Shown piece by piece: positions 43,154 to 52,987 of a stretch of DNA of 64,000 nt (its first letter is position 1; each line of letters begins with the position of its first letter). The notes beneath the pieces are model-generated. The model was not told the origin of the DNA, ran no database searches, and saw only the letters and a list, made by a program, of their open reading frames with translations. The stretch is taken from positions 1 to 64,000 of the forward strand of contig QCDJ01000004.1 in assembly GCA_003280935.1 (NCBI GenBank), read 5' to 3'. The translations under genes were made by a program, and so were the position numbers. The DNA is from Prochlorococcus sp. AG-355-B23. GTDB taxonomy: Bacteria; Cyanobacteriota; Cyanobacteriia; PCC-6307; Cyanobiaceae.

Positions 43154-44308
43154 ATGAAAAAAAAATTGAATTTTAAAATTGTTGGATCAGGCCCCACAGG
43201 TTTACTACTTTCAATTGCACTTTCAAAATTTGATTGCAATATTTTTTTAACTGATTTATTAACAAAAGATAGATTAATTGATAAAGATAAAACTTATGCA
43301 ATTACTCACTCAACAAGAAAAATCTTATCTAAGTTCAGACTTTGGGAAAAATTAGAACCATTTTTATTTGGCTTTGATACCCTTTCAATTTCAGATAGCG
43401 TAACTTCTGCTTTCACCAATTTATCAACTTCTGACTTAGATGATGATATAAGTTCTATCGAAAATATTGGCTGGGTAGTTAAACATTCTGATCTCATGAA
43501 CGTATTTTTTCAAGAGATTGACAATTATGAAAATATTTTTTTCATAACACCAAAGAGATTGTTGCGTAAAAAAATATTATTTGACTATCAATTCTTCTCA
43601 ACAGGAGCAAACTCACTCGATAAAAAATTCATAGATTTTGTTGATATAAAAAAATCGTATAGTCAGTCTTGTTTAACTTTTAAAGTTTCTCTCAGAGGTC
43701 ATTGTGAAAAACGAGCTTATGAAATTTTTAGAAAAGAAGGTCCACTTGCATTATTACCTTTAGAAAAAAGTTTATATCAAGTTATTTGGACTTCCAGTAC
43801 ATTAAAGGCAATTGAAAGGTTGAATTCTGACAAAAATTTTATAATGGATAATTTATCAACAATCTTGCCTAATGAATTTAAATTGGACCAAATAATTGGC
43901 GAATTTAATATTTTTCCTGTTTCATTATCCTTAAATTTACCAGTTTTAAATTTTAAAAAATTAGTTTTTGTAGGAGATGCATTTCATACATTTCATCCTG
44001 TTGGTGGTCAGGGTCTAAATACTTGCTGGAGAGATGTTAATACTATTTATGATCTTTTTAATAAAAATACTGCTATTACTAAATTGCAATTGATATTATT
44101 TAAATTTAAGTATTTTTCAAGCAGAATTTTAGATATTATTGTCACTATTTTTATAACTGACTTGTTGATATCAATTTTTGCTAATCGAAACGTTTTTTTA
44201 TTTCCAATAAGGAAATTTTCATTTTTAATTTTAAATAAATTTCTTTTTACAAGAAAATTAGTCCTTAATCAAATGACTAAATCTCTCATTTACTCAAGTA
44301 TTAAATAG
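43154..44308 (+). CDS. UbiH/VisC-like FAD-dependent monooxygenase
   Basis: IVGSGPTGLLLSIALSKFDCNIFLTD and VFVGDAFHTFHPVGGQGLNTCWRD. Confidence 0.88.
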   Translation: MKKKLNFKIVGSGPTGLLLSIALSKFDCNIFLTDLLTKDRLIDKDKTYAITHSTRKILSKFRLWEKLEPFLFGFDTLSISDSVTSAFTNLSTSDLDDDISSIENIGWVVKHSDLMNVFFQEIDNYENIFFITPKRLLRKKILFDYQFFSTGANSLDKKFIDFVDIKKSYSQSCLTFKVSLRGHCEKRAYEIFRKEGPLALLPLEKSLYQVIWTSSTLKAIERLNSDKNFIMDNLSTILPNEFKLDQIIGEFNIFPVSLSLNLPVLNFKKLVFVGDAFHTFHPVGGQGLNTCWRDVNTIYDLFNKNTAITKLQLILFKFKYFSSRILDIIVTIFITDLLISIFANRNVFLFPIRKFSFLILNKFLFTRKLVLNQMTKSLIYSSIK

Positions 44309-44313
44309 AATTC

Positions 44314-44511
44314 ATGAATAATTATTTATCTAGAGAAATGATATTTTATTTATTTAATGTATTAGGTTTAGATGAATCTACTATTGAACTTGGTATAAAA
44401 TTATCTATGAAAAATAACACTCCATTACCAATATTATTATGGAGTTATGGAATGCTAACTATTGAAGAACTAGATAAGTTATATTCATTTTTATTTCAAA
44501 AAATGGATTAA
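44314..44511 (+). CDS. DUF2949-like protein
   Basis: LGLDESTIELGIKLSMKNNTPLPILLWSYGMLTIEELDKLYSFL. Confidence 0.7.
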   Translation: MNNYLSREMIFYLFNVLGLDESTIELGIKLSMKNNTPLPILLWSYGMLTIEELDKLYSFLFQKMD

Positions 44512-44550
44512 TAATTCTGTTATAGTTATCTTATATCTTAATCGAGAACA

Positions 44551-45075
44551 ATTACAGATTTAACTAAGGGAAATCAGGTATCAAGACAATCTATAGAGAA
44601 GCTTGATTTATTATTATTAATCCTAGAAACTATTGATTTAAATGGTATTCAATCCCTTTACGCTTTATCAAATAAACTTGAATTAAATGATCTTCTACCA
44701 AATAAAATTACTATTTGGAAATTAAGGAATAATAATCCATTGAGAAAATCTTATGTTAACAACAATATTAAAGAAAACGAATTCGATGCCTTAATTAAAA
44801 TCACCGTTGAAATGTCCAAATATTTATATCCTTATATCAGAGAGATAATGAAATCTAAAGAGGATATTAAAGAGAATTCAATTATTTGGAATGATTTTAA
44901 TGAGAGATTTATTGAGTTGATTAAAGAGAGATTTAATGTAGATAGTATGAGAGTTAAAAAACTTTTAAATCAAACTGAAAATGGTGAGACTCTAATAAAA
45001 TCTTTGCTTATTTTATCTTTTTGTATTTCAAATCAGGGTTATCAAAAGATGAAGAATTTTTTATACGATTTTTAA
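44551..45075 (+). CDS. DUF3038-like protein, probable ATT start
   Basis: Track start TTG at 44740 lies mid-domain; frame opens upstream as ITDLTKGNQVSRQSIEKLDLLLLILETIDLNGIQSLYALSNKLELNDLLPNKITIWKLRNNNP with no ATG/GTG/TTG after stop at 44539. Confidence 0.6.
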   Translation: MTDLTKGNQVSRQSIEKLDLLLLILETIDLNGIQSLYALSNKLELNDLLPNKITIWKLRNNNPLRKSYVNNNIKENEFDALIKITVEMSKYLYPYIREIMKSKEDIKENSIIWNDFNERFIELIKERFNVDSMRVKKLLNQTENGETLIKSLLILSFCISNQGYQKMKNFLYDF

Positions 45076-45076
45076 T

Positions 45077-45664
45077 ATGATGCAAAATAAATTGTCATTT
45101 CATCAATCTTCAGTAAGTCTCGAAATAATCGGATTGCCAGATTATTCCAATAATGAAAATAAAGATCAAATATCTATAATTTCTCAATGGAAATTAACAA
45201 TAGTTGATAAACCACTTATTGAAGGCAAAATTGAACATTTAGGGCCTATTATGGATGCTTTTTATATTTATTCAAATCTTTTAATTAAAAACGAAATTCC
45301 AATATATGAGTCTAAATTAATCGATATAAAAGCCGATAATCTCCACATACATAATATTGTTCTCAAGAGCTCTAAAGCAAATGTAAAGCCTTTAGTTCTA
45401 AAGATTGGTAATTCATTACTTTCAGATACCATAAATTGTTTTGATCAGTTAAATGAATCGTCAAAAGTAAGAATAAAAAAAACAGATACACTTACTAAAA
45501 TTCCAAAAAAATTTAAATTTGGGTTAAATAAAAAAATTAAATTTTTCAATTTCTTTTTTCCACCTTTTTTTGCAATTTGCTCATTAATTCTATTCTCTTC
45601 TTCTTTTATTTATTTTTATAGTCCTTTTGAAAATATAGAAAAAAAAGAACAAACAAATCCTTAA
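45077..45664 (+). CDS. DUF4335-like protein with TM
   Basis: CSLEIIGLP-like start (VSLEIIGLPDYSN), ORF follows DUF3038-like gene. Confidence 0.7.
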   Translation: MMQNKLSFHQSSVSLEIIGLPDYSNNENKDQISIISQWKLTIVDKPLIEGKIEHLGPIMDAFYIYSNLLIKNEIPIYESKLIDIKADNLHIHNIVLKSSKANVKPLVLKIGNSLLSDTINCFDQLNESSKVRIKKTDTLTKIPKKFKFGLNKKIKFFNFFFPPFFAICSLILFSSSFIYFYSPFENIEKKEQTNP

Positions 45665-45755
45665 TAATGAGCAATTAGCATCTTAAATACAAACACGATA
45701 CTATAGGTTAATTTCTTTTCAGAGTTATTCAAATTTTTTCTTTGAGCTTTGATTT

Positions 45756-46124
45756 ATGACAGATTTAAACATCCCAAATTTGAATATTAAACCTGATAAA
45801 AATATTTTTAAAAAAAAATTAAATTTAAGAAGAAAATCTAAAAGAAGACTATTCACTGAATCTTTCTTTTTGTTTATTTTGAGTGTTTTATTAGTTTATC
45901 TAAATTATTTAATTCCTAATAAAAGTTTGCTGTTACAAAATCTACCTTCGACATTTAATAAATCTTTTTTATTATTCATTGATCTCTTTTCATATTTCTA
46001 TGAGATATTTTTGGTGATTTTTATTTTTGTATCTTCTTTTACTGCTCTTATTCTAATGTTAGGTTCATTTAATAGGTTATTTAAAGTCTTTAAGAGAAAG
46101 TCAAAACAAATTGTTTATAAATAA
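45756..46124 (+). CDS. hypothetical two-TM protein
   Basis: ORF track. Confidence 0.6.
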   Translation: MTDLNIPNLNIKPDKNIFKKKLNLRRKSKRRLFTESFFLFILSVLLVYLNYLIPNKSLLLQNLPSTFNKSFLLFIDLFSYFYEIFLVIFIFVSSFTALILMLGSFNRLFKVFKRKSKQIVYK

Positions 46125-46126
46125 TT

Positions 46127-46288
46127 TCAAATAGGTTGCATTAGGCCACCACTTCCTGAATCAGAATCATCATCATCATTTTCTGTTTCTTCTCCAAATA
46201 ATGCAAATATGCCTAATACAATTGATGAAAGAATAATTGATAAGGGTAAAATCGAACTTTGAATTCCGACGTCTATATATTCACCCAT
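46127..46288 (-). CDS. 53-aa small membrane protein with acidic tail
   Basis: Manual reading MGEYIDVGIQSSILPLSIILSSIVLGIFALFGEETENDDDDSDSGSGGLMQPI; not in track. Confidence 0.65.
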   Translation of the reverse strand: MGEYIDVGIQSSILPLSIILSSIVLGIFALFGEETENDDDDSDSGSGGLMQPI

Positions 46289-46360
46289 AAAATAAATAAA
46301 TTTTTATAAACCTAACCGAAATCAAACTGATTCGCGGATTTTAAATAATTATTTAATAAT

Positions 46361-49300
46361 TTAATCTCTTATAAGTTCTTTATCGAAATTCTTTATTTCT
46401 CTTTCAAAAGACCCGAACCACAACATTAGTTGATCAATTTGATTTTGAATTTCAGTTGCACCTAAGCCCCTTATAGTGATGATTGAAAATTGTTCGCCTT
46501 CATTAAAATTAAATTTATTTTGAACACTACTTGCCAAAGAATTTTTAAGAATTTTAAAAGTAGAATTTTTTAATTTTGTCTCTATCAAGATGTTTGGCTT
46601 TTTGAGCTTGATCTTATTAAAACCACATTTTTTAGCTAGTAATTTTAGTCTCATTATCATTATTAAGGACTCAACAGGTTTGGGTAAGTTTCCATATCTA
46701 TTAACCCAGTCTGTAGCTAATTCCGTTAATTCATCATTATTAGAACATTCAGTAACAGATTTGTAAGCTTCAAGCTTCTCTTCTCTGTTTAATATCCATG
46801 TTGCAGGTATAAATGCATTTATTGGTAGATCAATTTGAGTGTCGTTAACTTCAGGTATTTCTTGCCCGCTGATTTCTGAAATAGCCTCATGGAGCATTTC
46901 TATATATAAATCATATCCAATAGCATTAACCTTTCCACTTTGTTCTTCTCCTAGTAAACTACCAACACCTCTTATTTCCATATCTTTCATTGCAAGTTGG
47001 TATCCACTACCTAATTCTGAAAAGTCTTTTATCGCTTTCAATCTTTGTTTTGCAGCGTCATTAATTTTATTTATATTTGGATAAAATAACCAAGCATGTG
47101 CTTGTACACCGCTTCTACCTACTCTTCCTCTAAGTTGATAAAGTTGTGAAAGGCCAAATTTGTGAGAATCTTCAATAATGATTGTATTTACTTTAGGGAT
47201 GTCTAATCCACTTTCAATTATCGTTGTGCATATCATTAAATCTACTTCTCCATTATTAAAAGCAATCATTGCATTTTCAAGCTCTGTTTCGTTCATTTGC
47301 CCATGAGCAACAATAAATTTTAAGCTGGGAAACATATTATTTAATTTGTTTACAGCTTGATCTATATCAGAAATTCTTGGAAGAACATAAAAAATTTGAC
47401 CTCCCCTATCAAGTTCTTGATTAATTGCAGTTCTTATAACATCCATATCTATTTCAGATAAATATGTTTTTATTGATCTCCTTGATGGTGGAGGAGTGTT
47501 TAGTAAGCTCATTTGTCTTAGTCCAGATAAGCTCATATAAAGAGTTCTTGGAATTGGAGTTGCCGAGAGAGTTAAAACGTCTAAGTTGGTTTTGATTTTT
47601 TTTATTTTCTCCTTTTGCCTTACTCCAAATCTTTGTTCTTCATCAATAACTAGCAGTCCTAAGTTTTTAATTTCTATTTCTTTTCCTAAAATTTGATGCG
47701 TTGCTATAACTAAATCAATTTTGTTATTTTTCAAACCTGCATAGATTTCCTTTCTTTCATTAACAGTTTTGAATCTATTGAGTAATGATACTTTTATTGG
47801 GTAAGGTGAAAATCTATTACTTATTGTCCTCCAATGTTGCTGAGCTAGGATTGTTGTAGGTGCTAGTAATATTACCTGTTTGCCTGATGTAATAGCCTTA
47901 AAAATAGCCCGAACAGCTACTTCTGTTTTACCAAATCCTACATCTCCACAAACTAGCCTGTCCATTGGCTTATCGCTTTCCATATCAGATTTTATTTCTT
48001 CTACAGCAGTAATTTGGTCAGGTGTTGGTTGATAAGGGAATGATTCCTCTAATTCATCTTGCCAAGGACCATCTTCTGGGTAAATGTAACCCTTTAATTT
48101 TTCTCTCTTTGCATAAAGTTTTAAAATATCGACAGCAACTTTTTTGATTTGTTTCTTATTTTTTTCTTTTATTTTTTCCCATTCTGTCCCTCCTAATTTA
48201 TTTATTTTCGGCTTTGTTTTTCCGCTTGATCTATATCTGTTAACACTACCAAGTTGATCAGCGGCAACACTTATCTTTCCATCTTGATACTGAATGACTA
48301 AATAATCTCTTGAATCTCCAGTTATATTTATTTTTTCTATTTTTAAAAATTTTCCTATTCCATGATTTTTATGAACTATAAAATCACCAGGACTAATCTT
48401 ATTTACATTTATATTTGAATTGACACTTCTTTTTTTTCTTCTTATGAAAACATTATTAAAAAGAGATTGTTGTGAAAATAATTCTTTATCTGTTATCAGG
48501 ACAACTTTCCATATCGGAAGATAAAACCCCTCGATTTCGTAATTGTTCTTATTTTTTAAAATTAGAGGAGTTGAATTATTAATTGACTTAGTTGCTTCAG
48601 CAATATCATTAGGATTGTTTAAGAAGTTTGCATTACATTCGTGCTCAAAAAGTAAAGTCCTTGTTCTCAATGGTTGTGCTGATAAAATCCAGACTTTTTC
48701 ATTATTTTTTATATTTTTATTTATATCATTGGATAATTTCCCTACATTTTTAGAGTATGAATTTAATCTTTTATCGTTTAACAAAAATCTATTATCGATA
48801 TTGATTTTAGATTCAAATTCATAAAATTTTATTAAATTAAAATTTCCTAGTGATTTTAATATTTCGTAAAACTTTAAATGCAAATTAGGTTTGGCCTCTA
48901 AATTAATATCATTATTTTTAAGGTTCTCATTTAATTCATACATACAATTATCAAAATTACTTTCTGAATCTAGATACCAATTATTTGCAAATTTTTTACA
49001 ATCTTCTAATTCATCAATTACAAGAATTGTTTCCTTATTTATAAAATCTATTATGTTTGAGGGTTCTTCTTCAATTATTCCTAAATAACGATCAAGATTA
49101 TTTTTATTTATATCTTCTGAATTAAAAAGATTGTTCTTGGATAAATTATTTAACTTATCTTTTATTAGCAAATCAAATCCAGCCTGTATTATTTCAATAT
49201 TATTTATACTTTCTAATGTTTTCTGTGTATGGGGATCATATTCTCTTATTTTCTCAATGACATTATCAAAAAATTCTAATCTTATGGGAAACTCATTATT

Positions 49301-49867
49301 GACAGGATAAATATCTATTATTTCCCCTCTCCTAGTCCAGAATCCTTCAGTTGAAGTTACATTATCCTTTGTATAGCCCAGCAAAGTAAGTTTATTTGCT
49401 AATTCTTGAATCTCGATTTGAACTCCTTTTTGCAAATCTAACTTGTTTTCAATTAATAATTTTTTATTTATTAGATGAGGTTGTAGTGATCTCTCAGTTG
49501 ATATAACAATATTAAGTTCATTTTTCTCTTTTTTTATTAATTTGGATAAAACAGTAAGCTGACTAAATTCAATCTCTTTGGATTTATTAATTGATGAGTA
49601 TGGTAGATGTTCTGTTGGAGGATAATATAAAACTGCTTTATCATTTATACTTTCAAAATAACCAATCCATTTGTAGGCAATTTCTACATTAGGACAAATT
49701 AATAATATATTTTTTTCCTCTTTTTTTGCGATGCTATCTAATATTATTGATTTTGCATATCTACTTGAACCAATAATATTTAATTCATTATTTTTTGAAA
49801 TTCTTTTTATTAATTCAGAAGTAATTTGTAAGTTCGAAATATAATCAACTAAAGTATTTAGACTCAT
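46361..49867 (-). CDS. mfd: transcription-repair coupling factor
   Basis: DRLVCGDVGFGKTEVAVRAIFKA; LLVIDEEQRFGV; QLYQLRGRVGRSG. Confidence 0.98.
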   Translation of the reverse strand: MSLNTLVDYISNLQITSELIKRISKNNELNIIGSSRYAKSIILDSIAKKEEKNILLICPNVEIAYKWIGYFESINDKAVLYYPPTEHLPYSSINKSKEIEFSQLTVLSKLIKKEKNELNIVISTERSLQPHLINKKLLIENKLDLQKGVQIEIQELANKLTLLGYTKDNVTSTEGFWTRRGEIIDIYPVNNEFPIRLEFFDNVIEKIREYDPHTQKTLESINNIEIIQAGFDLLIKDKLNNLSKNNLFNSEDINKNNLDRYLGIIEEEPSNIIDFINKETILVIDELEDCKKFANNWYLDSESNFDNCMYELNENLKNNDINLEAKPNLHLKFYEILKSLGNFNLIKFYEFESKINIDNRFLLNDKRLNSYSKNVGKLSNDINKNIKNNEKVWILSAQPLRTRTLLFEHECNANFLNNPNDIAEATKSINNSTPLILKNKNNYEIEGFYLPIWKVVLITDKELFSQQSLFNNVFIRRKKRSVNSNINVNKISPGDFIVHKNHGIGKFLKIEKINITGDSRDYLVIQYQDGKISVAADQLGSVNRYRSSGKTKPKINKLGGTEWEKIKEKNKKQIKKVAVDILKLYAKREKLKGYIYPEDGPWQDELEESFPYQPTPDQITAVEEIKSDMESDKPMDRLVCGDVGFGKTEVAVRAIFKAITSGKQVILLAPTTILAQQHWRTISNRFSPYPIKVSLLNRFKTVNERKEIYAGLKNNKIDLVIATHQILGKEIEIKNLGLLVIDEEQRFGVRQKEKIKKIKTNLDVLTLSATPIPRTLYMSLSGLRQMSLLNTPPPSRRSIKTYLSEIDMDVIRTAINQELDRGGQIFYVLPRISDIDQAVNKLNNMFPSLKFIVAHGQMNETELENAMIAFNNGEVDLMICTTIIESGLDIPKVNTIIIEDSHKFGLSQLYQLRGRVGRSGVQAHAWLFYPNINKINDAAKQRLKAIKDFSELGSGYQLAMKDMEIRGVGSLLGEEQSGKVNAIGYDLYIEMLHEAISEISGQEIPEVNDTQIDLPINAFIPATWILNREEKLEAYKSVTECSNNDELTELATDWVNRYGNLPKPVESLIMIMRLKLLAKKCGFNKIKLKKPNILIETKLKNSTFKILKNSLASSVQNKFNFNEGEQFSIITIRGLGATEIQNQIDQLMLWFGSFEREIKNFDKELIRD

Positions 49868-49938
49868 TTATAACTATCAATCTTGATTACAAATATCCGA
49901 TACATTATATTAGATTTTATACTGATTGTGAATAATAT

Positions 49939-50652
49939 TTGATGGATTCAGCCGCAATAAATTCTTTTATACCCACACTAGATCAGGTAGACAGTTGGTA
50001 CGAAATCTTTACACTTTTACCAATATTAATTGCTCTAGAATTATTATTATCTGCAGACAATGCTGTAGCACTAGCTTCACTTACTAAATCCCTCGATAGT
50101 TCAGAATTAAGGTCAAGAGCCTTAAATATTGGTATAACAATATCTTTATTATTTAGAATTATTCTAATCATATTATCTAATGTTCTTCTAAAGTTTATTC
50201 TCATTAGAGTTTTTGCTGGTTTTTATTTAATTTATTTATTCTTCTCTAATGTTTTTTTAAATTCAGATATAGAAAACGCTGAAAATGGGACAGATAATAA
50301 TAAAAATAATTTTAGGTTTTTAAGGGTTGTAGCTCTTCTTTCAATTACTGATTTTGCTTTTTCCATAGACAGTATTACTACTGCAGTAGCTATAAGTGAT
50401 CAATACATATTAATTATATTTGGAGCAGTGATTGGAGTATTAGCCTTAAGATTTACATCGGGGATTTTTCTAAAACTTTTGGATATATTTTCTAGATTAG
50501 AAACAGCCGGTTACGTAGCAATTTTAATAGTTGGGATTAAACTTTTAATAAATACGTTAATTAAAGAATCTATTCTTCCAGACTATTATTTTTATTTTTT
50601 GATTCTTTTTGCTTTCATTTGGGGATTCTCTAAAAAAGAATCTAAAACTTAA
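49939..50652 (+). CDS. TerC-family membrane protein
   Basis: LLSADNAVALASL and TDFAFSIDSITTAVAIS paired motifs. Confidence 0.9.
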   Translation: MMDSAAINSFIPTLDQVDSWYEIFTLLPILIALELLLSADNAVALASLTKSLDSSELRSRALNIGITISLLFRIILIILSNVLLKFILIRVFAGFYLIYLFFSNVFLNSDIENAENGTDNNKNNFRFLRVVALLSITDFAFSIDSITTAVAISDQYILIIFGAVIGVLALRFTSGIFLKLLDIFSRLETAGYVAILIVGIKLLINTLIKESILPDYYFYFLILFAFIWGFSKKESKT

Positions 50653-51635
50653 TCTGAGAGATATTCACCTGCTGATGGCTTTAACTGTTGAATCAATTGC
50701 TTTTTGCTCGAAATGTTTTTGCCTTCAAGTTTTGCTTCTAACAAAATAATCGGATCAGTTTTAGTTGAAATTATAATTCCTTCATTTTCTATTACAGCAA
50801 GAATAATACCTGGTCTTGAATAATTGCTCATGAAAAGGTATTTTTCATTTTTAATTACATCACTAGTCAAAACTTTGATTTTAAGTATTTTAAGGTTCTT
50901 ACCTCTAAAATTTGTATTTGTTCGTGGGTATAGTCCTTTTATTTTTTGAGAAATATTAATTGCCTCATTCCCCCAATCGACTTTAAAGTCTGATTTTTCA
51001 ATCATTCTTGCGTAAGTAATTTCTCTTCCAAGGGTATTTTGTTTTATTAATTGAGGATTAGTATTTTTATTAATATTTTCTTCGATTATAGATGTAGCAT
51101 TTAAAAATAATTTTGCAGATAAAATACTAAGTTTTTCCGATAGTGTATTTAAATTATCGTTATTATTAATTTTAATTTTTTCTTCCAACAATATGTCGCC
51201 CGTATCTAGTCCCTCATTCATTTTCATAATTCCTACACCAGTAAATTCATCGCCTCTTATTAGGGACCATTGAATTGGGGCGGCACCACGCCATCTTGGC
51301 AGTAATGAAGCATGTGCGTTCCAACAACCGAATTTTGGGATTTCCAATATCTCTTTGGGTAAAATTTTCCCGTAAGCTATAACAATAAATAAATCACAAG
51401 AAAGTGATTTAAGTTCATTTATAAAATCTATATTGCCCTTGATTTTTTCTGGAGTATAAATTTTTAAAGATTCTTTCACAGCAATGCTTTTTACAGGTGA
51501 GGCTGATAATTTATTTCCCCTAGATCTCTTCTTATCCGGTTGGCTAACTACTGCAATTACCTCGTGCTTAGATTTAATAAAAATATCAAGACTAGGAATT
51601 GAATATTCAGGTGTTCCCCAGAATATAATTCTCAC
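50649..51635 (-). CDS. fmt: methionyl-tRNA formyltransferase
   Basis: IIFWGTPEYSIPSL, NAHASLLPRWRGAAPIQWSLIRGDEFTGVGIMKM. Confidence 0.97.
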   Translation of the reverse strand: MRIIFWGTPEYSIPSLDIFIKSKHEVIAVVSQPDKKRSRGNKLSASPVKSIAVKESLKIYTPEKIKGNIDFINELKSLSCDLFIVIAYGKILPKEILEIPKFGCWNAHASLLPRWRGAAPIQWSLIRGDEFTGVGIMKMNEGLDTGDILLEEKIKINNNDNLNTLSEKLSILSAKLFLNATSIIEENINKNTNPQLIKQNTLGREITYARMIEKSDFKVDWGNEAINISQKIKGLYPRTNTNFRGKNLKILKIKVLTSDVIKNEKYLFMSNYSRPGIILAVIENEGIIISTKTDPIILLEAKLEGKNISSKKQLIQQLKPSAGEYLSD

Positions 51636-52984
51636 GCGTCACCAGTTATTGATAATTCATCTACCCATATATGTGGAGAAATTCCACTTGTTGTTACCTC
51701 TTGGCTTGATTCAATATTTACTATATTTTTCAAAAGATATTTGATATCCCCTGCTACGGTGGCAGATTCTATTGAGATTTTTTTTCCGTTTTTGTAGAGC
51801 CATCCATCAAATGGAAGAGAAAATGAACCTTGACTTGCTCTGACACCTGCATGGATTGCATTTAACTCTTCTATATAAACAAATTCTCCATCAAAAGTAG
51901 AGTGATCTAGTGATGTTTTTAGATCAAAGTTTTCATCTGATTTTTCAACTACGATCCAATCAGGAGATACTGAGACTTTTGATCCTAGTCCAGCATGGCC
52001 AGTGGGAGTCGTTTTAAATATTCTTGCAGTTGATTCAGAATGTATAAAATTTTCAATTCTCCCTCTGTTAATTAGACATAGTCTTTTGGTTGGGGTTCCC
52101 TCTCCATCAAATGGTGTTGAAGAAATATTCTTTTCGTGAAGACCATCATCATAAATATTAAGTGCTTCTGTAGATAGTTTCTCTCCGATTGAATTTTTAT
52201 TAGATAAGCTCACTCCATCTATGATGCTTCTAGCATTAAACATTGAGCTAAAGGCGTTAATGATAGTTAAAAAAGACTCTGGGGAAAAACATATTAAATA
52301 TTTATCAGTTTTAATAGATGAATAATTTAAATGAGAAATTGTTTTATTTGAAGCCTCTTTAATACACGACTCTATATCAATATCATCAGCTCCATATCCA
52401 AGTTTTACGGAACCTGAACTACGAGGCTTCTTATTTTTCTCTTCTGCTCTTGCATATAAATATAGTGCTGCTTGACTTTTAGAATAACTTCGAAAGGCAC
52501 CCTCACTATTTGCATAAACTCTCTCAAAGAAACTCTCCGATAAACCATTATATGGAACAGATTTTATGGATTCATGACTTTCTAATAGTTTTACTTCCGC
52601 TTCTCTTAAAACTGTAAGTAATTTTTTTATTCCAACAGGATTTCTTTTTTTAACTTCCTTAACTTTAATAGGATCCTTCGCTAGTGGTGAAAATTCTGTA
52701 GATTCATTCTTATTGCCGAAATCAGAAGCTATATTTGCTTGCTCAAGAGCCTTTTTAATACCAGATTCACTAATATCACTTGTTGTAGTAATACCAACTA
52801 GATTAGATTGATTCCAAACTCTTATAGTTAAAATTTGTTTTTGTGATGCCTTAAGTTGTTTAGCCTCTCCTTTATCTACTTGCACAGAATAATCATTAGA
52901 GAAGCTTGCTCCATAATCCCATTTTTTAAGATTTAGGAAATCTGCAGCTTTGGAGATTTGAATTGTGATTTCTCTTGAATTCAT
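51632..52984 (-). CDS. TldE/PmbA-like metalloprotease subunit
   Basis: Modulator-of-gyrase fold; adjacent to TldD; 3' overlap with fmt. Confidence 0.9.
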   Translation of the reverse strand: MNSREITIQISKAADFLNLKKWDYGASFSNDYSVQVDKGEAKQLKASQKQILTIRVWNQSNLVGITTTSDISESGIKKALEQANIASDFGNKNESTEFSPLAKDPIKVKEVKKRNPVGIKKLLTVLREAEVKLLESHESIKSVPYNGLSESFFERVYANSEGAFRSYSKSQAALYLYARAEEKNKKPRSSGSVKLGYGADDIDIESCIKEASNKTISHLNYSSIKTDKYLICFSPESFLTIINAFSSMFNARSIIDGVSLSNKNSIGEKLSTEALNIYDDGLHEKNISSTPFDGEGTPTKRLCLINRGRIENFIHSESTARIFKTTPTGHAGLGSKVSVSPDWIVVEKSDENFDLKTSLDHSTFDGEFVYIEELNAIHAGVRASQGSFSLPFDGWLYKNGKKISIESATVAGDIKYLLKNIVNIESSQEVTTSGISPHIWVDELSITGDA

Positions 52985-52987
52985 ATC

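Noticed and set aside
48543-49088. Plus-strand ORFs opposite mfd
   Set aside because: Antisense to mfd, no domain signal
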